64,000 nt of DNA from Chamaecyparis obtusa (lineage: Eukaryota; Streptophyta; Pinopsida; Cupressales; Cupressaceae), in NCBI GenBank assembly GCA_027943335.1, contig BSBK01006740.1:151501-215500 (forward strand), in the 5' to 3' direction. Positions 22,145-32,142 of the stretch are shown here, piece by piece (the first letter of the stretch is position 1; every line of letters begins with the position of its first letter). Position numbers and translations under genes: made by a program. The notes under the pieces are model-generated. The model was not told where the DNA came from. It saw only the letters and a program-made list of their open reading frames with translations, and ran no database searches.

Positions 22145-22430
22145 AGTTAGTACAAACCGAACAGGACAGTGTAAACTGAGTAACATCATGTCTACCGAGT
22201 CACCAGTATTTACCAAGTTCAAAACCTACCGAGTGATCAGTATGAACCGTGCCTTCACTTCTACCGAGTGCATGATGATGCCGAGTAATGCAGTGGACGC
22301 TGAGTATCAGAAAGTCACCGAGTCAGTTTACAGGAACCGTGTAACCATACTTGGGCTGACTTAGTAGTACTTATGTTTATTTGTCAAGCCGACTTTGTAA
22401 TTGTAATTGTAATTAATTGTTTAAGACTTG

Positions 22431-22438
22431 TATATAAA
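22431..22438 (+). promoter_or_regulatory. TATA box of the E2 5' LTR
   Basis: TATATAAA about 590 bp into the LTR, downstream of the repeat array. The same motif lies at 28715-28722 in the 3' LTR. It is the best candidate core promoter for element RNA; the start site is not determined. Confidence 0.6.
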
Positions 22439-23066
22439 CAATGTTGTAAAAATGTCAAAATGTATGAAGAATATATGTGAAAGAGAAAGAAGGGCAGAGA
22501 TAAGCGAATTACAGAAGGCTTCAGCAGTATAAGGAACAGCAAAGACAAATTCATCACAGAAGGTGATCAGTACATCAGCGAATCTCAATCAGCAATCCAG
22601 TTGCAAAGCAAGAGATCTACTGCTTCATCCTAACAGGTGAATCAGTACTAAATCCTTTAACCGGGTAGACTTAACAGTCTTTTGTAAAATCTCTTTACCG
22701 AGTGCATACTTCATTGTATGTTTTGTAAATCCTTTAACAAGGTGGATTTAGCAATCCTTATTGCTCCTAACAGGGCAGATCATCAGAAGTGATCAAATTC
22801 TAAGCCTTAACCGGCCAACTTTATTCTGCAGTATTAAAGCTTTGTGGGTTTCATCCCCACCCCAGTTTTACTTTCTTTTGGAAGGTTTCTGGGTAACCAA
22901 ATCTATGTGTCATTATTGTGAATGCTTTTAAGTTTCATGCTTTCTATATGCAAAGGTTAAAGTAAATTACATGTTAATACATCTGCAAATTGTAAGAAAA
23001 TTTGGAGTTACTGATTCACCCCTCCCCTCTCAGTAACTCGGTTAATTCCTGAATATTTCCAACAAT

Positions 23067-23081
23067 TGATATCAGAGCAGC
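23067..23081 (+). other. E2 primer-binding site
   Basis: TGATATCAGAGCAGC, two bases after the LTR. One base away from the initiator-Met-type site TGGTATCAGAGC. Confidence 0.8.
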
Positions 23082-23130
23082 ATTGGTTCTCAAGATAAAG
23101 CTTAACTAGCTTGAGCAAAGATCCAGGACA

Positions 23131-24324
23131 ATGGAGGTATTCAAACTGAACAAGGTGATTGAAAATGAAAAGCTAGATCTGGAAATGGCCATAGCTAAAC
23201 TCAAAGAAGCAAAAGAACATCTTTCCCAATCCCTAAGAAGAAGGAAGGAACTTGCAAATCAGATGAATGATCAGAATTACATTGAAGAAAAGATTGAAGA
23301 TCTTCTTCCCTCAAACAACTCAGATGAAGCAAACAATGCTATCAAAGAACTCCTAGAAAAGAATGGGTCTCTGCAGGAAGAAGTGAGAAAATTAAAAGGA
23401 GAACAAGAACTACACTCTACAAGATTCTGTGAAATCTTGGAACAAAGAAACAAGTTGAAAGATGAATTAGATGGAAGAAACATTGAAGTCCAAAACAAAA
23501 CCCTTCAGCTAGAAAACCTAATTGATCAGATCTCTCATACAAATGAGGAAATTCTGAATCTAAGATCAGAAATAGAAAGCACAAGAGAAGAACTAAGATC
23601 TGAAAAGGAAATCAATCTAAGATTGGTGGATGACCTAAACACTGAAAAACAAATCAATGAAGGAATGCTGAAAAGTCAAGAAGACCTGAATCAGCTGTAT
23701 GAGCGAAATCTTCATAGGCAAAAAGGAAAAGCAGGACTTGGATACAAAGGAGAAGGTGAATCTTCTAAGCAAGGTACTCAAAGAAATCAAAAACCTACTT
23801 GTAATCATTGTGGTAAAATAGGACATACTTCAAATAAATGTTGGAATAATGAAAAAGCAGAATTCAATGGAAAATGTTACAACTGCAATCAACCTAGTCA
23901 CAAAGCAAATGAATGCAGGGAAAAACCTAGATTCAGAGGTAATTGTCACAAGTGCAACAAACAGGGTCACAAGGCATCCGAGTGCAGATCCAAGACATTT
24001 AATCCAGTAGAACAAATTATGAAAGCAATGTTTGGATGGGACTACAACACCTGGTGTAGATGTCATTACTGTGGAGAATATGGACACATTAGCATGAATT
24101 GCATAAAACATCATCTAAGGAAAAGAGATACTACCGTAAGATGCTTCAAATGCACTAAACTCAGTCACATAGCCAGAAACTGCATGAATGCTAGTGAAGT
24201 TGAAGATGGAAAGAAGAATGAAGCAACTAAGGTCAGGAAACAGGTGAGACAAAAATGGATTCCCAAAGTTACCGAGCAATCCAGTCCAAGTAATGGAATG
24301 GATGGCTCTACCGACTCAAACTAA
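23131..24324 (+). CDS. Gag-like protein: coiled coil plus five CCHC zinc knuckles
   Basis: Intact 397-codon frame starting 50 bases after the primer site and ending in TAA. Residues about 1-200 are a Leu/Glu/Lys-rich coiled coil. Residues about 224-351 hold five CX2CX4HX4C knuckles: CNHCGKIGHTSNKC, CYNCNQPSHKANEC, CHKCNKQGHKASEC, CHYCGEYGHISMNC and CFKCTKLSHIARNC. All 20 metal ligands are present. Copia Gag normally has one knuckle and a UBN2 capsid core; no such core is evident here. The likely role is packaging of E2 RNA, with the coiled coil driving assembly. This is the only clearly intact retroelement gene in the window. Confidence 0.8.
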   Translation: MEVFKLNKVIENEKLDLEMAIAKLKEAKEHLSQSLRRRKELANQMNDQNYIEEKIEDLLPSNNSDEANNAIKELLEKNGSLQEEVRKLKGEQELHSTRFCEILEQRNKLKDELDGRNIEVQNKTLQLENLIDQISHTNEEILNLRSEIESTREELRSEKEINLRLVDDLNTEKQINEGMLKSQEDLNQLYERNLHRQKGKAGLGYKGEGESSKQGTQRNQKPTCNHCGKIGHTSNKCWNNEKAEFNGKCYNCNQPSHKANECREKPRFRGNCHKCNKQGHKASECRSKTFNPVEQIMKAMFGWDYNTWCRCHYCGEYGHISMNCIKHHLRKRDTTVRCFKCTKLSHIARNCMNASEVEDGKKNEATKVRKQVRQKWIPKVTEQSSPSNGMDGSTDSN

Positions 24325-24430
24325 ATGTCCAAGAAAGCACTGGAACTGTATTCTCATAGACCAATCTCAAGCAGTTCCAGAACTGAATTAAAAAAAAGGA
24401 TCTAAATCAGCATACAAGATGCAGTAAGAT

Positions 24431-24498
24431 CACCGAGCAAGGTCGGTATCAATCTTCACCGAGCAAGGTCGGTACCCATCTTTACCGAGCGAGGTCAG
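24431..24498. repeat. Three direct copies of ACCGAGCAAGGTCGGT
   Basis: Copies near 24432, 24457 and 24484 (the last degenerate) between the two E2 genes. Each can pair ACCGA with TCGGT around a short loop. The ACCGAG core is the same motif that fills the LTR arrays. Function unknown. Confidence 0.7.
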
Positions 24499-24743
24499 AG
24501 CAATATGAATTCTCGAGTTCACCAAGTTGCGAAGTCTTTACCGAGCAATTAATTCTTAGTGGGTGACAGTCTGTCAGAATTCATACCCTAATTTGAAATG
24601 AGCATTAATGACAGAGTTGTAAACAAAAAGCAAGTAATCGAACTCATTCTTCACCGCGAACCTTTAGCACTTTGAGAGCAGAAAATTTCAAGAGCAACCC
24701 AGCGATTCAATACTTTTGCGAAAGGAATTTTCTGTGAGCTACC

Positions 24744-27700
24744 ATGGCATCATACAGCACTTCAGCAAAGAAAGGATCTGATATGTTAGTCCAAGGGGAG
24801 TGGAAAGCACCAGATTTCAAGATCGTGCCCGCAATTGCAGCAGCCCTAGATCTGAACGGAGCTCAATCTCAGATTCCTCCTAAGGTACTACTTATTAACG
24901 ATACCGCAATCATTTCAACTGTTCAATTCATGAAATGGGGAACCTAGAACTAGATACTGTGCGTGAAGAACTGTGTGTGGATGGTATTCTGAAACCCGAG
25001 CACAAACATCTGGAAGATAAAGGTTTAGTTCACATTGCACATCTACCTTGAAACTTTCGAGATAAATGGGTTAGATATATTCTCAGCCGTGTACATGATG
25101 GCAAGATTTGGCTTGAGCAACCTATAGAGATCACAAAGAAGATGATTCAACAAATCACCGGTCTTCCCATGTTGAACAAAGCTAAAACTACCAAAACCCT
25201 AGGTCGGACGGAACTAGAGAAGAAAACCCTAGCCGAGTGGGACAGTAGAGGCATGAAAGTTAGCAGCATTACCGACGCTGAACTGAAGTTTGGTACACAC
25301 ATTATTGCCCATAAGATTTACAGTTCTACTCGATAGAACAGTGTCTCCTATGAAGCTATTGACCTAGCATACAAAGTGGTCAAGAATAACTTAACATTTG
25401 ACCTAGCAGACTTATTGTTAAAGCAGTTTAACAAAAATATGGAAAGCATTAAAACTTCCAAAAACAATCCATGTAAGTTTGGATCCTTGTTAGTCTGTTT
25501 ATTCTTCTATGTTCTGAAATTCTTCCCTTCTAAAGGAAAAGTTGTATGGAGAAAAGATGTGCCAGTCCTCTATGAAATAAATGAATACATCTCAGAAATG
25601 GGTGAGAATTTTGAAAGCATCATGGATAATTATTTTGAGTCTTTCAAAGAGAAAAATAATGACAGATTCCGGATTCCACAGAAGTTGGTGGAAGATTACA
25701 AAGATGACATTTGTTTTATGGTGGATTGTGATAATGTATATATTCAAGCAGTTAAACCGAGGACTGTGTATGTAAAACCTCTTCCTTATGAGGTAAATAT
25801 TGATGAAACCAAGAATATCATTGAAGCTCTTCTTAATCAGCCTGTCAATCCCAAAGCTCCATATTTTGGAACATATGATGAAGCTAAGGTGAGAATTGAA
25901 CTAAGCATAAAGCTTCCACAGGCGGTAAACAAAGGAAAGAAGAGGATAGCCAAAATGCAAATGATAACAGAGGACAAAGAAGAAAAAGATGAAGAAGAAG
26001 AGGAAAAGGATGAGAAAATAGAGGAACCAGAACCGGCAAAGAAGAAAGGAAAGTTATTTATCACTAAGGCACCTAAGCCTCCTATTGCTGTATTTACAAG
26101 AAGAAATACAAGAGGCAAGGCAGACAAGGCAGACAAGGCAGATAAAGACATAGTATTCAAAAGGCCTCCTCTAAACCTTCAAGAAAAGCTCAAACTCTTT
26201 AGAGACGGATCAGGATCTGGAATAAGTAACATAAAATCCTTAAAATATGAAACCAGATCGGAAGCAGAACAGAAGGAAATAGAAGATGCTTTTATTGAGA
26301 AGATGGGACAGTGGAAATACTCTCCTGAAGAAATTGCCCCACAGGTTCCAGCAGTTCTATTGAATCCAATAAAAATGAGATGGAGCAATGCAAAGCAAAC
26401 GGTAATAGACATATTTGATCAAAACCTGAGACAGTTGATGCCGAGCTTGAAAAATGATGAAGTAAAGAAGGCATTAAAAGAAAATGAAAATAAGATGACA
26501 TTGAAGTTCAATACTTGTTTGATTTTGATCAACAATATTGAATCGGTTGTGAAGGCTGCAAATGCTACATGGAAGAACATATACCACCTTCACCAACCGA
26601 GTATTGAAACAGTCATAATAAAAGATATTGAAGATGACAGTGATGAACAAGAAGAAGACACTGAGGTAGATGATACTGTGAGGATAGCAGCAGAAGTCAT
26701 TGCATCCCTTCCTACCTCTCCAGTGAAAGTTTCTACATCCAGCCCAGGGACACCTTCAAGCATGGTTGTGACAACTTCCACATTTGTCCAATCATCCTTA
26801 GCAACAATAGAAGCAGCTACCATTTCTTTTACCGAGCTGCAGTCTCCTGCACCATCAAGTTTTCCAGCAGTAAGTTTTCCAATTTTTGAATCTTCAAGTG
26901 TAAATATTTTAAGTTCTCCAGTAGAAAGTATACCAGTCTCTATAGCCAGCCCTACTTTATCTACTGTCACTACTACCAAAGCATTAAGTACAGATAAGCC
27001 TAAGGCTCTACCAAGTATAAAATTTTTGGGTAAAAATATAGTAGAGGATATAGACCTAGACGAAGAGATAGAAATTCCTACATTAGATTTTGCAAATCTA
27101 TCAGCGGACCAAATGCAAAATATAGGTGAGATCCTCCAAAGGAAAGCAAAACAAAAGAAACTTAAAGAGGAGAGAGACAAGGAGTATCAAATCATCAAGG
27201 ATGCTAAGGACATTTTGTCTAATGCATTAGGCATTAAAGTAGACTCCTCCCAACATATTTTGTTACAATTAGCAGAAGCAGTTGAGAAATACAATGAGGA
27301 TTCATCCGGGACAGAAAAGTTAGTTGAAAGAGCTGAGAAGAGATTCAACAATAAAGTGCTTGAGCACATTTCTCAGCACATAGCTATTAACCAAGTAGAA
27401 TTATCTTCAGTTTTGTCTAACATTGAATCTATCTATTCGAATGCTACCTCTCTTTTGGCCAGATTGTGCAATATTGCCGAGTTCACAAAGGATGTTAAGG
27501 ATAAAATGAATAAAATGGATGAGGATATGAAGATTAGCATACAGTAGCTACAACTTGAACCAAGTTCAAGCTCTGCTCATCACATGAAAATCTCACACCT
27601 ATCAAATATGCAGTCTGATCTACTGAAAGAAGACACAAGGATCCGGTCCACACTGCTAGACATCCAACACATGATCCTTCCCATCATGAATACAATGTAT

Positions 27701-27787
27701 AAGCACATTGAACATTCCAAAACATTGATTCATGACAATCAGTTCTCTATAGCAGATCACATGATTGAACTCTCTGCAGAAGTCTAA
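24744..27787 (+). pseudogene. E2 second protein (about 1,000 codons), unknown, lightly broken
   Basis: Begins MASYSTSAKKGSDML at 24744. A one-base shift at about 24935 is followed by a single frame to TAA 27787 with only three stops: TGA 25049, TAG 25334 and TAG 27545. All three fit C-to-T changes of CGA or CAG. The longest open part is 25376-27547. Layout: helical N-terminal domain of about 350 residues with MIQQITGLPML, then a Glu/Lys-rich linker (about 25970-26060), a middle helical region, Ser/Thr/Pro-rich stretches (26690-26990) and C-terminal Leu/Lys helices. I do not recognise a named family. It is not a polymerase, protease or integrase. Its layout parallels the LINE ORF3 at 10029-12188. 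Confidence 0.65.
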
Positions 27788-28128
27788 ATTGCTATACAAA
27801 CATGTAAAATCCTGCAAGAAAGTTGGGACAGAACCCTGGCACTAATAATGAAGGTACATTCTGATTTTCTATCAAATTTTGGATTCTCTCTGTAAATAAC
27901 TTGTATATGCACCTTTGGCATTATCGTCAAAAAGGGGGAGATATGTATAGAAGGAGAGATATGTATAGATTTGTATAAGAAACAGTTAGCACATTGAAAG
28001 GGGGAGACAATGTATAAAGCCCTATAACAAAGACAAATTTTGAAAAATCAAAATAAAACTCAGCATGATTCGTGTATATAAATTTTGGCCAATAAGTGTT
28101 TTTTGTCACTAATGCCAAAGGGGGAGAT
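27788..28128 (+). other. E2 3' untranslated region with polypurine tract
   Basis: Non-coding. Ends in AAAGGGGGAGAT (28117-28128), the plus-strand primer just before the 3' LTR. A second, similar purine run (TCAAAAAGGGGGAGAT) occurs about 190 bp upstream at 27928-27943, in a phrase like the copia GGCATT...AAAGGGGGAGA context, and may be a duplicated tract. Confidence 0.75.
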
Positions 28129-29348
28129 TGTTGGCATTAAGCAGAATTGCCACTAGTGACAACACTTATTTGCGTTCTCAGTGCAAACCGAGAAAACTGT
28201 GCAAACCGAGCAAACTGTGCAAACTGAGCAAACAGTGCAAACCGAGCAAACAGTGCAAACCGAGCAAACAGTGCAAACCGAGCAAACAGTGCAAACTGAG
28301 CAGACAGTGTAAACCGAGCAAACAGTGCAAACCGAGCAAACAGTGCAAACCGAGCAAACAGTGCAAACCGAGCAGACAATGCAAACTGAGCAGACAGTGC
28401 AAACCGAGCAGAAAGTGCAAACCGAGCAAGTTAGTACAAACCGAACAGGACAGTGTAAACCGAGTAACATCATGTCTACCGAGTCACCAGTATTTACCGA
28501 GTTCAAAACCTACCGAGTGATCAGTATGAACCGTGCCTTCACTTCTACCGAGTGCATGACGATGCCGAGTAATGCAGTGGACGCCGAGTATCAAAAAGTC
28601 ACCGAGTCAGTTTACAGGAACCGTGTAACCATACTTGGGCCGACTTAGTAGTACTTATGTTTATTTGTCAAGCCGACTTTGTAATTGTAATTGTAATTAA
28701 TTGTTTAAGACTTGTATATAAACAATGTTGTAAAAATGTCAAAATGTATGAAGAATATATGTGAAAGAGAAAGAAGGGCAGAGATAAGCGAATTACAGAA
28801 GGCTTCAGGAGTATAAGGAACAGCAAAGACAAATTCATCACAGAAGGTGATCAGTACATCAGCGAATCTCAATCAGCAATCCAGTTGCAAAGCAAGAGAT
28901 CTACTGCTTCATCCTAACAGGTGAATCAGTACTAAATCCTTTAACCGGGTAGACTTAACAGTCTTTTGTAAAATCTCTTTACCAAGTGCATACTTCATTG
29001 TATGTTTTGTAAATCCTTTAACAAGGTGGATTTAGCAATCCTTATTGCTCCTAACAGGGCAGATCATCAAAAGTGATCAAATTGTAAGCCTTAACCGGCC
29101 AACTTTATTCTGCAGTATTAAAGCTTTGTGGGTTTCATCCCCACCCCAATTTTACTTTCTTTTGGAAGGTTTCTGGGTAACCAAATCTATGTGTCATTAT
29201 TGTGAATGCTTTTAAGTTTCATGCTTTCTGTATGCAAAGGTTAAAGTAAATTACATGTTAATACATCTGCAAATTGTAAGAAAATTTGGAGTTACTGATT
29301 CACCCCTCCCCTCTCAGTAACTCGGTTAATTCCTGAATATTTCCAACA
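28129..29348 (+). mobile_element. E2 3' LTR
   Basis: 1,220 bp, collinear with the 5' LTR without any net length change. TATA box at 28715. Visible differences are mostly single transitions. The right end TTTCCAACA is followed by the TTTAA TSD and the rest of the E1 LTR. Confidence 0.92.
28177..28428. repeat. 18 bp tandem repeat, 14 units, in the E2 3' LTR
   Basis: Same unit and same copy number (252 bp) as the 5' LTR array. The positions of the CTGAG variants differ between the two arrays, so these substitutions arose after insertion or by template switching among units. Confidence 0.95.
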
Positions 29349-30278
29349 TTTAATGTGTGGTAAATCATTTTCTTATGGATTCAAACAGAGGTTTGGAGAT
29401 GTATCTAGAAGGAAAATATGAAGAACATAATGATGGAAGGATTCGATGAATCTGACCTAAACCTAAGATCTACAGAGGAGATGAAGCGGCAAAAGATTGA
29501 TCTACCTGATCAAAGAGGTATAAAGGAAAACCTAATTGTGGGGTTACAGAGTATGAGGGAGAGGTTGATGTTATTGACTGATAAGTCTAAGTAGAAGGCT
29601 GAAGGAGAAGCTGTGAAGAAGCTGAATAGAGTTGTGATGATTTCTTGAAGAGAATTCTGAGCAGATCAGAGATGGAGATGAAAATGAAGGTCAGTCAGTA
29701 AATCAGCATATGTACAAAGTGGATCTGTATTTGCAAAGTGAGTTGTATGTTTTTCAGATCAGAACCTAATGTTACTTTCTAACCATTGTATCAGTCTAAA
29801 TCCTTTAATCAAGGTTGACCTAACAGTCATTGTATAAATCCCTTAATCAAGGTGGGATGTTCTTAACTCCTCTAACCAAGCCACTTTTGACAGGGTGTTT
29901 TAAATCCTTTAACAGGGTCACACCTAATAGTTTGTATGTAAATATTTAATCAGGTTGGCTTCTCACAGAGCTCACTTCAGAAGAGTGAAAATCAGTAGCA
30001 TGTTACAAAGTGATTTTTCTCAAATTGGGTTTCCACTATAAATCCTGGTATTATACTTCTGTGAATGTTGTTGAAAGATTTATATTCTGCAAGTTAATTA
30101 CTTTTGGATAGTGGATTGCATGTTATATGTTTCTGATATATGCTATAGAGACTGAGTTGAATTGTTGATTAGATCTGAGTTGTTGAAGTACTGGAAATTT
30201 CAATTGGTATGTTTGGACCTGAGGATAACTGATTCACCCCCCCCCCCCCCCCCTCAGTTATTCTAAATCATTCTAACA
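29349..30278 (+). mobile_element. E1 3' LTR, part 2 (after E2)
   Basis: Continues the E1 LTR from TTTAATGTGTGG and matches 7806-8764. Ends TTCTAACA, then the GTTTTC TSD. Contains an uninterrupted run of about 18 C at 30236-30253, longer than in the 5' LTR. Confidence 0.9.
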
Positions 30279-32142
30279 GTTTTCAACTTTTCAAGAAGTG
30301 CACGAACACAACTTTTTTCTTCTAGAAATGGAAAAATTTTGGTTCTGATCATCTACATGAAGTTGCAGATCTATGTTTTTCATAATGACTCTTTATCCAA
30401 TGGATTTCTAGGCTACTGATCTTGAATACTTAGTAGGCAAGTATTTCCACGAAAATCACAAAAAATGTTGACCTTTTGTCACCATCAAATCCTCAGATCA
30501 ATTTCCATCAAAAGGTTCAAAATGCACAATGCCCTGGAGATGCAAAAAAAAAAATTTAAATACCTAAAATCCCTTCAAAAAATTTCAAGTCCATAAACCA
30601 TACATAACCTTAAGGTCTTCTAGCAATCACTTCATTTATAAATTGTAGTTGACCGGTCATATTCAGTCACAATCACTTAAGGTTACCCATCAATACCACC
30701 CTTCATCATCAAAATAATTGGCCCCTCCTATTACTGACTTCTCCAGGTGCTTTTGTGGCTTCATTGGGTGACCTCTTAAAACATTAGGTACTTGTGAAAC
30801 TGTGACGGTGGGTAAGTTGTCACCATCTAGCAGAGTTACATCCTAGTCAAATTCTCTTGACCATGAAATGGTGGTTAGCAGTTACGGTATTCACCATTTT
30901 TCAAGGGGGCAGTGGGATCATTCTCATCAAAGGTGTGAAATGGTGGTAAAGGTTTGAAATGTTGAAAATTAAGTAGCCAAGGGGTTTGTTACCATTTTAC
31001 ACGGTCAGGGTCGTTTGACCATTTTTTACCTGCAAAGCAGTGACATGCATTTAAAATGAATTTTGATAGTCAACAACTCTGGTTAGGGTTTGGATTGATT
31101 GTTTAATTGACTACATCATTTTTAAATAGCTTCTCAGAACAAGGGATGCATATTTGGGTCAGGGCGATGTGATAAACATATTGATCAGAAGTTTTTTTTC
31201 CAACTAGGGTTTTGTAATCAATTCAAAGCATGTTGAAATATGCTTCTCAACTACCTCTTCATTAATATTTCTACAACACTTGTACACATGCCAACATTAG
31301 ATCATGCCTTTTGAGGCATTTTTATCTAGGGATGAAGACTTTTTGTGCTATAGTTATTTATTCTATTGGTAGATAAGTTTCTTTCAATTAAGGGGTTACT
31401 TTATAAGGATAGAGTTTTCATTTTTTATGGTTCTCTGTCACTTTAGCATGTATGGAGATTAGATATGTCTATGATCTTCTCTCTTGGTCATATTTTTTGT
31501 TGACTCAACCCTAGTTGAGGGTGTGAACTTCATGTCTAAATTAGATTTGTTCTTGATCTATAAAGGCAAAGTTTGTACATATTTTTTGGATTCCTCTTTG
31601 ATTCTTTGTAGCAGTTTAGGCTCTATAATTGTGATTTCCTTCTATCATGCAATAATAAAAAATCCTTTTTTTACGTATTCTTTCCATTTTAACCATCTTG
31701 TACATTTTTTCCTTGTGTTGAATGCTTTTTTTCTTTCTTTCAGTTTTGTATGTTATGTCTAGTGTACTCATCAATGTTGTATTGTAGATATTAGCCTTCC
31801 TTGTAGCATCTCATTTGTTCTTAGCTGCATATGAGTCCTTGGAGGGTAGCTTAGAGTCAATGTCTATGTATTTTGGGAGGCCTTATTGATGTTATGTGCA
31901 ATTATAGAAAGAGACATCCAAAGTTTTAATCTGGTGCATCATCCATTTTTCCTTTTAGCATATCCTTCTCCCTTTTCCCTCAAAGTATTAGTTTAGGTGC
32001 ATCCTAATTGTAATGAAGCCAGCCTTCTCTAAAGACCCAACCTCACTTTTCTAGTCCCAAACTTGGTAGATTTTTTTCATGTTTCACAAGATTCTTTAGG
32101 TCATTAGCACTCACCTAAACAAGGGTGCAAAATTTTGTGGCA
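30279..32142 (+). mobile_element. E0 LTR A (split by E1)
   Basis: Together with 6774-6780 this matches LTR B (34198-36040) from AAGAAGTGCACGA to GGGTGCAAAATTTTGT. Many substitutions and small indels separate the two copies, so E0 is old. It is followed by a Ty3-like primer-site region (TTTTTGGCGTGCTTGGTGGG at about 32158). The exact last base is uncertain. Confidence 0.75.

Larger units (their letters stand above)
21845..23064 (+). mobile_element. E2 5' LTR
   Basis: TGTTGGCATTAAGCAG...TTTCCAACA. Contains, in order, a 14-unit 18 bp tandem array (21893-22144), a stretch of scattered ACCGAG motifs to about 22330, a TATA box at 22431, and the TGATTCACCCC block near 23012 just before the end. Confidence 0.9.
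21845..29348 (+). mobile_element. Non-autonomous LTR retrotransposon E2 (7.5 kb), no pol
   Basis: Two LTRs of exactly 1,220 bp (21845-23064, 28129-29348) are flanked by TTTAA at 21840-21844 and 29349-29353. A primer site and a clean polypurine tract are present. The 5 kb interior holds a coiled-coil protein with five zinc knuckles (23131-24324) and a long second frame (24744-27787), but no protease, integrase, RT or RNase H motif. Primer-site type and LTR ends place it with Ty1/copia. It would need a partner's enzymes. Equal LTR length with few visible differences makes it one of the youngest insertions here. Confidence 0.88.
6781..30278 (+). mobile_element. Ty1/copia retrotransposon E1 with three nested insertions
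   Basis: Order: 5' LTR (6781-8764), primer site, gag, protease, integrase, RT, RNase H, polypurine tract, 3' LTR. This is the Ty1/copia order, integrase before RT. The element is flanked by GTTTTC at 6775-6780 and 30279-30284, an apparent 6 bp TSD. It sits a few bases inside an E0 LTR. It carries a solo LTR (7258-7709), a LINE (9822-17616) and element E2 (21845-29348). Without these it would be about 7.7 kb. The reading frames are broken by stops and frameshifts, so it is not autonomous. Confidence 0.9.

Noticed and set aside
21869..22364. Long repeat-protein frames on both strands (QTVQTE, CSVCTV, LLGLHC types)
   Set aside because: They arise because the 18 bp LTR repeat is a multiple of three and keeps several frames open. 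They lie in a non-coding U3 region. The same applies to 28128-28648.
6781..30278. Endogenous pararetrovirus (caulimovirid)
   Set aside because: Integrase, LTRs, TSDs and copia gene order are present; no movement-protein or coat-protein motif seen.
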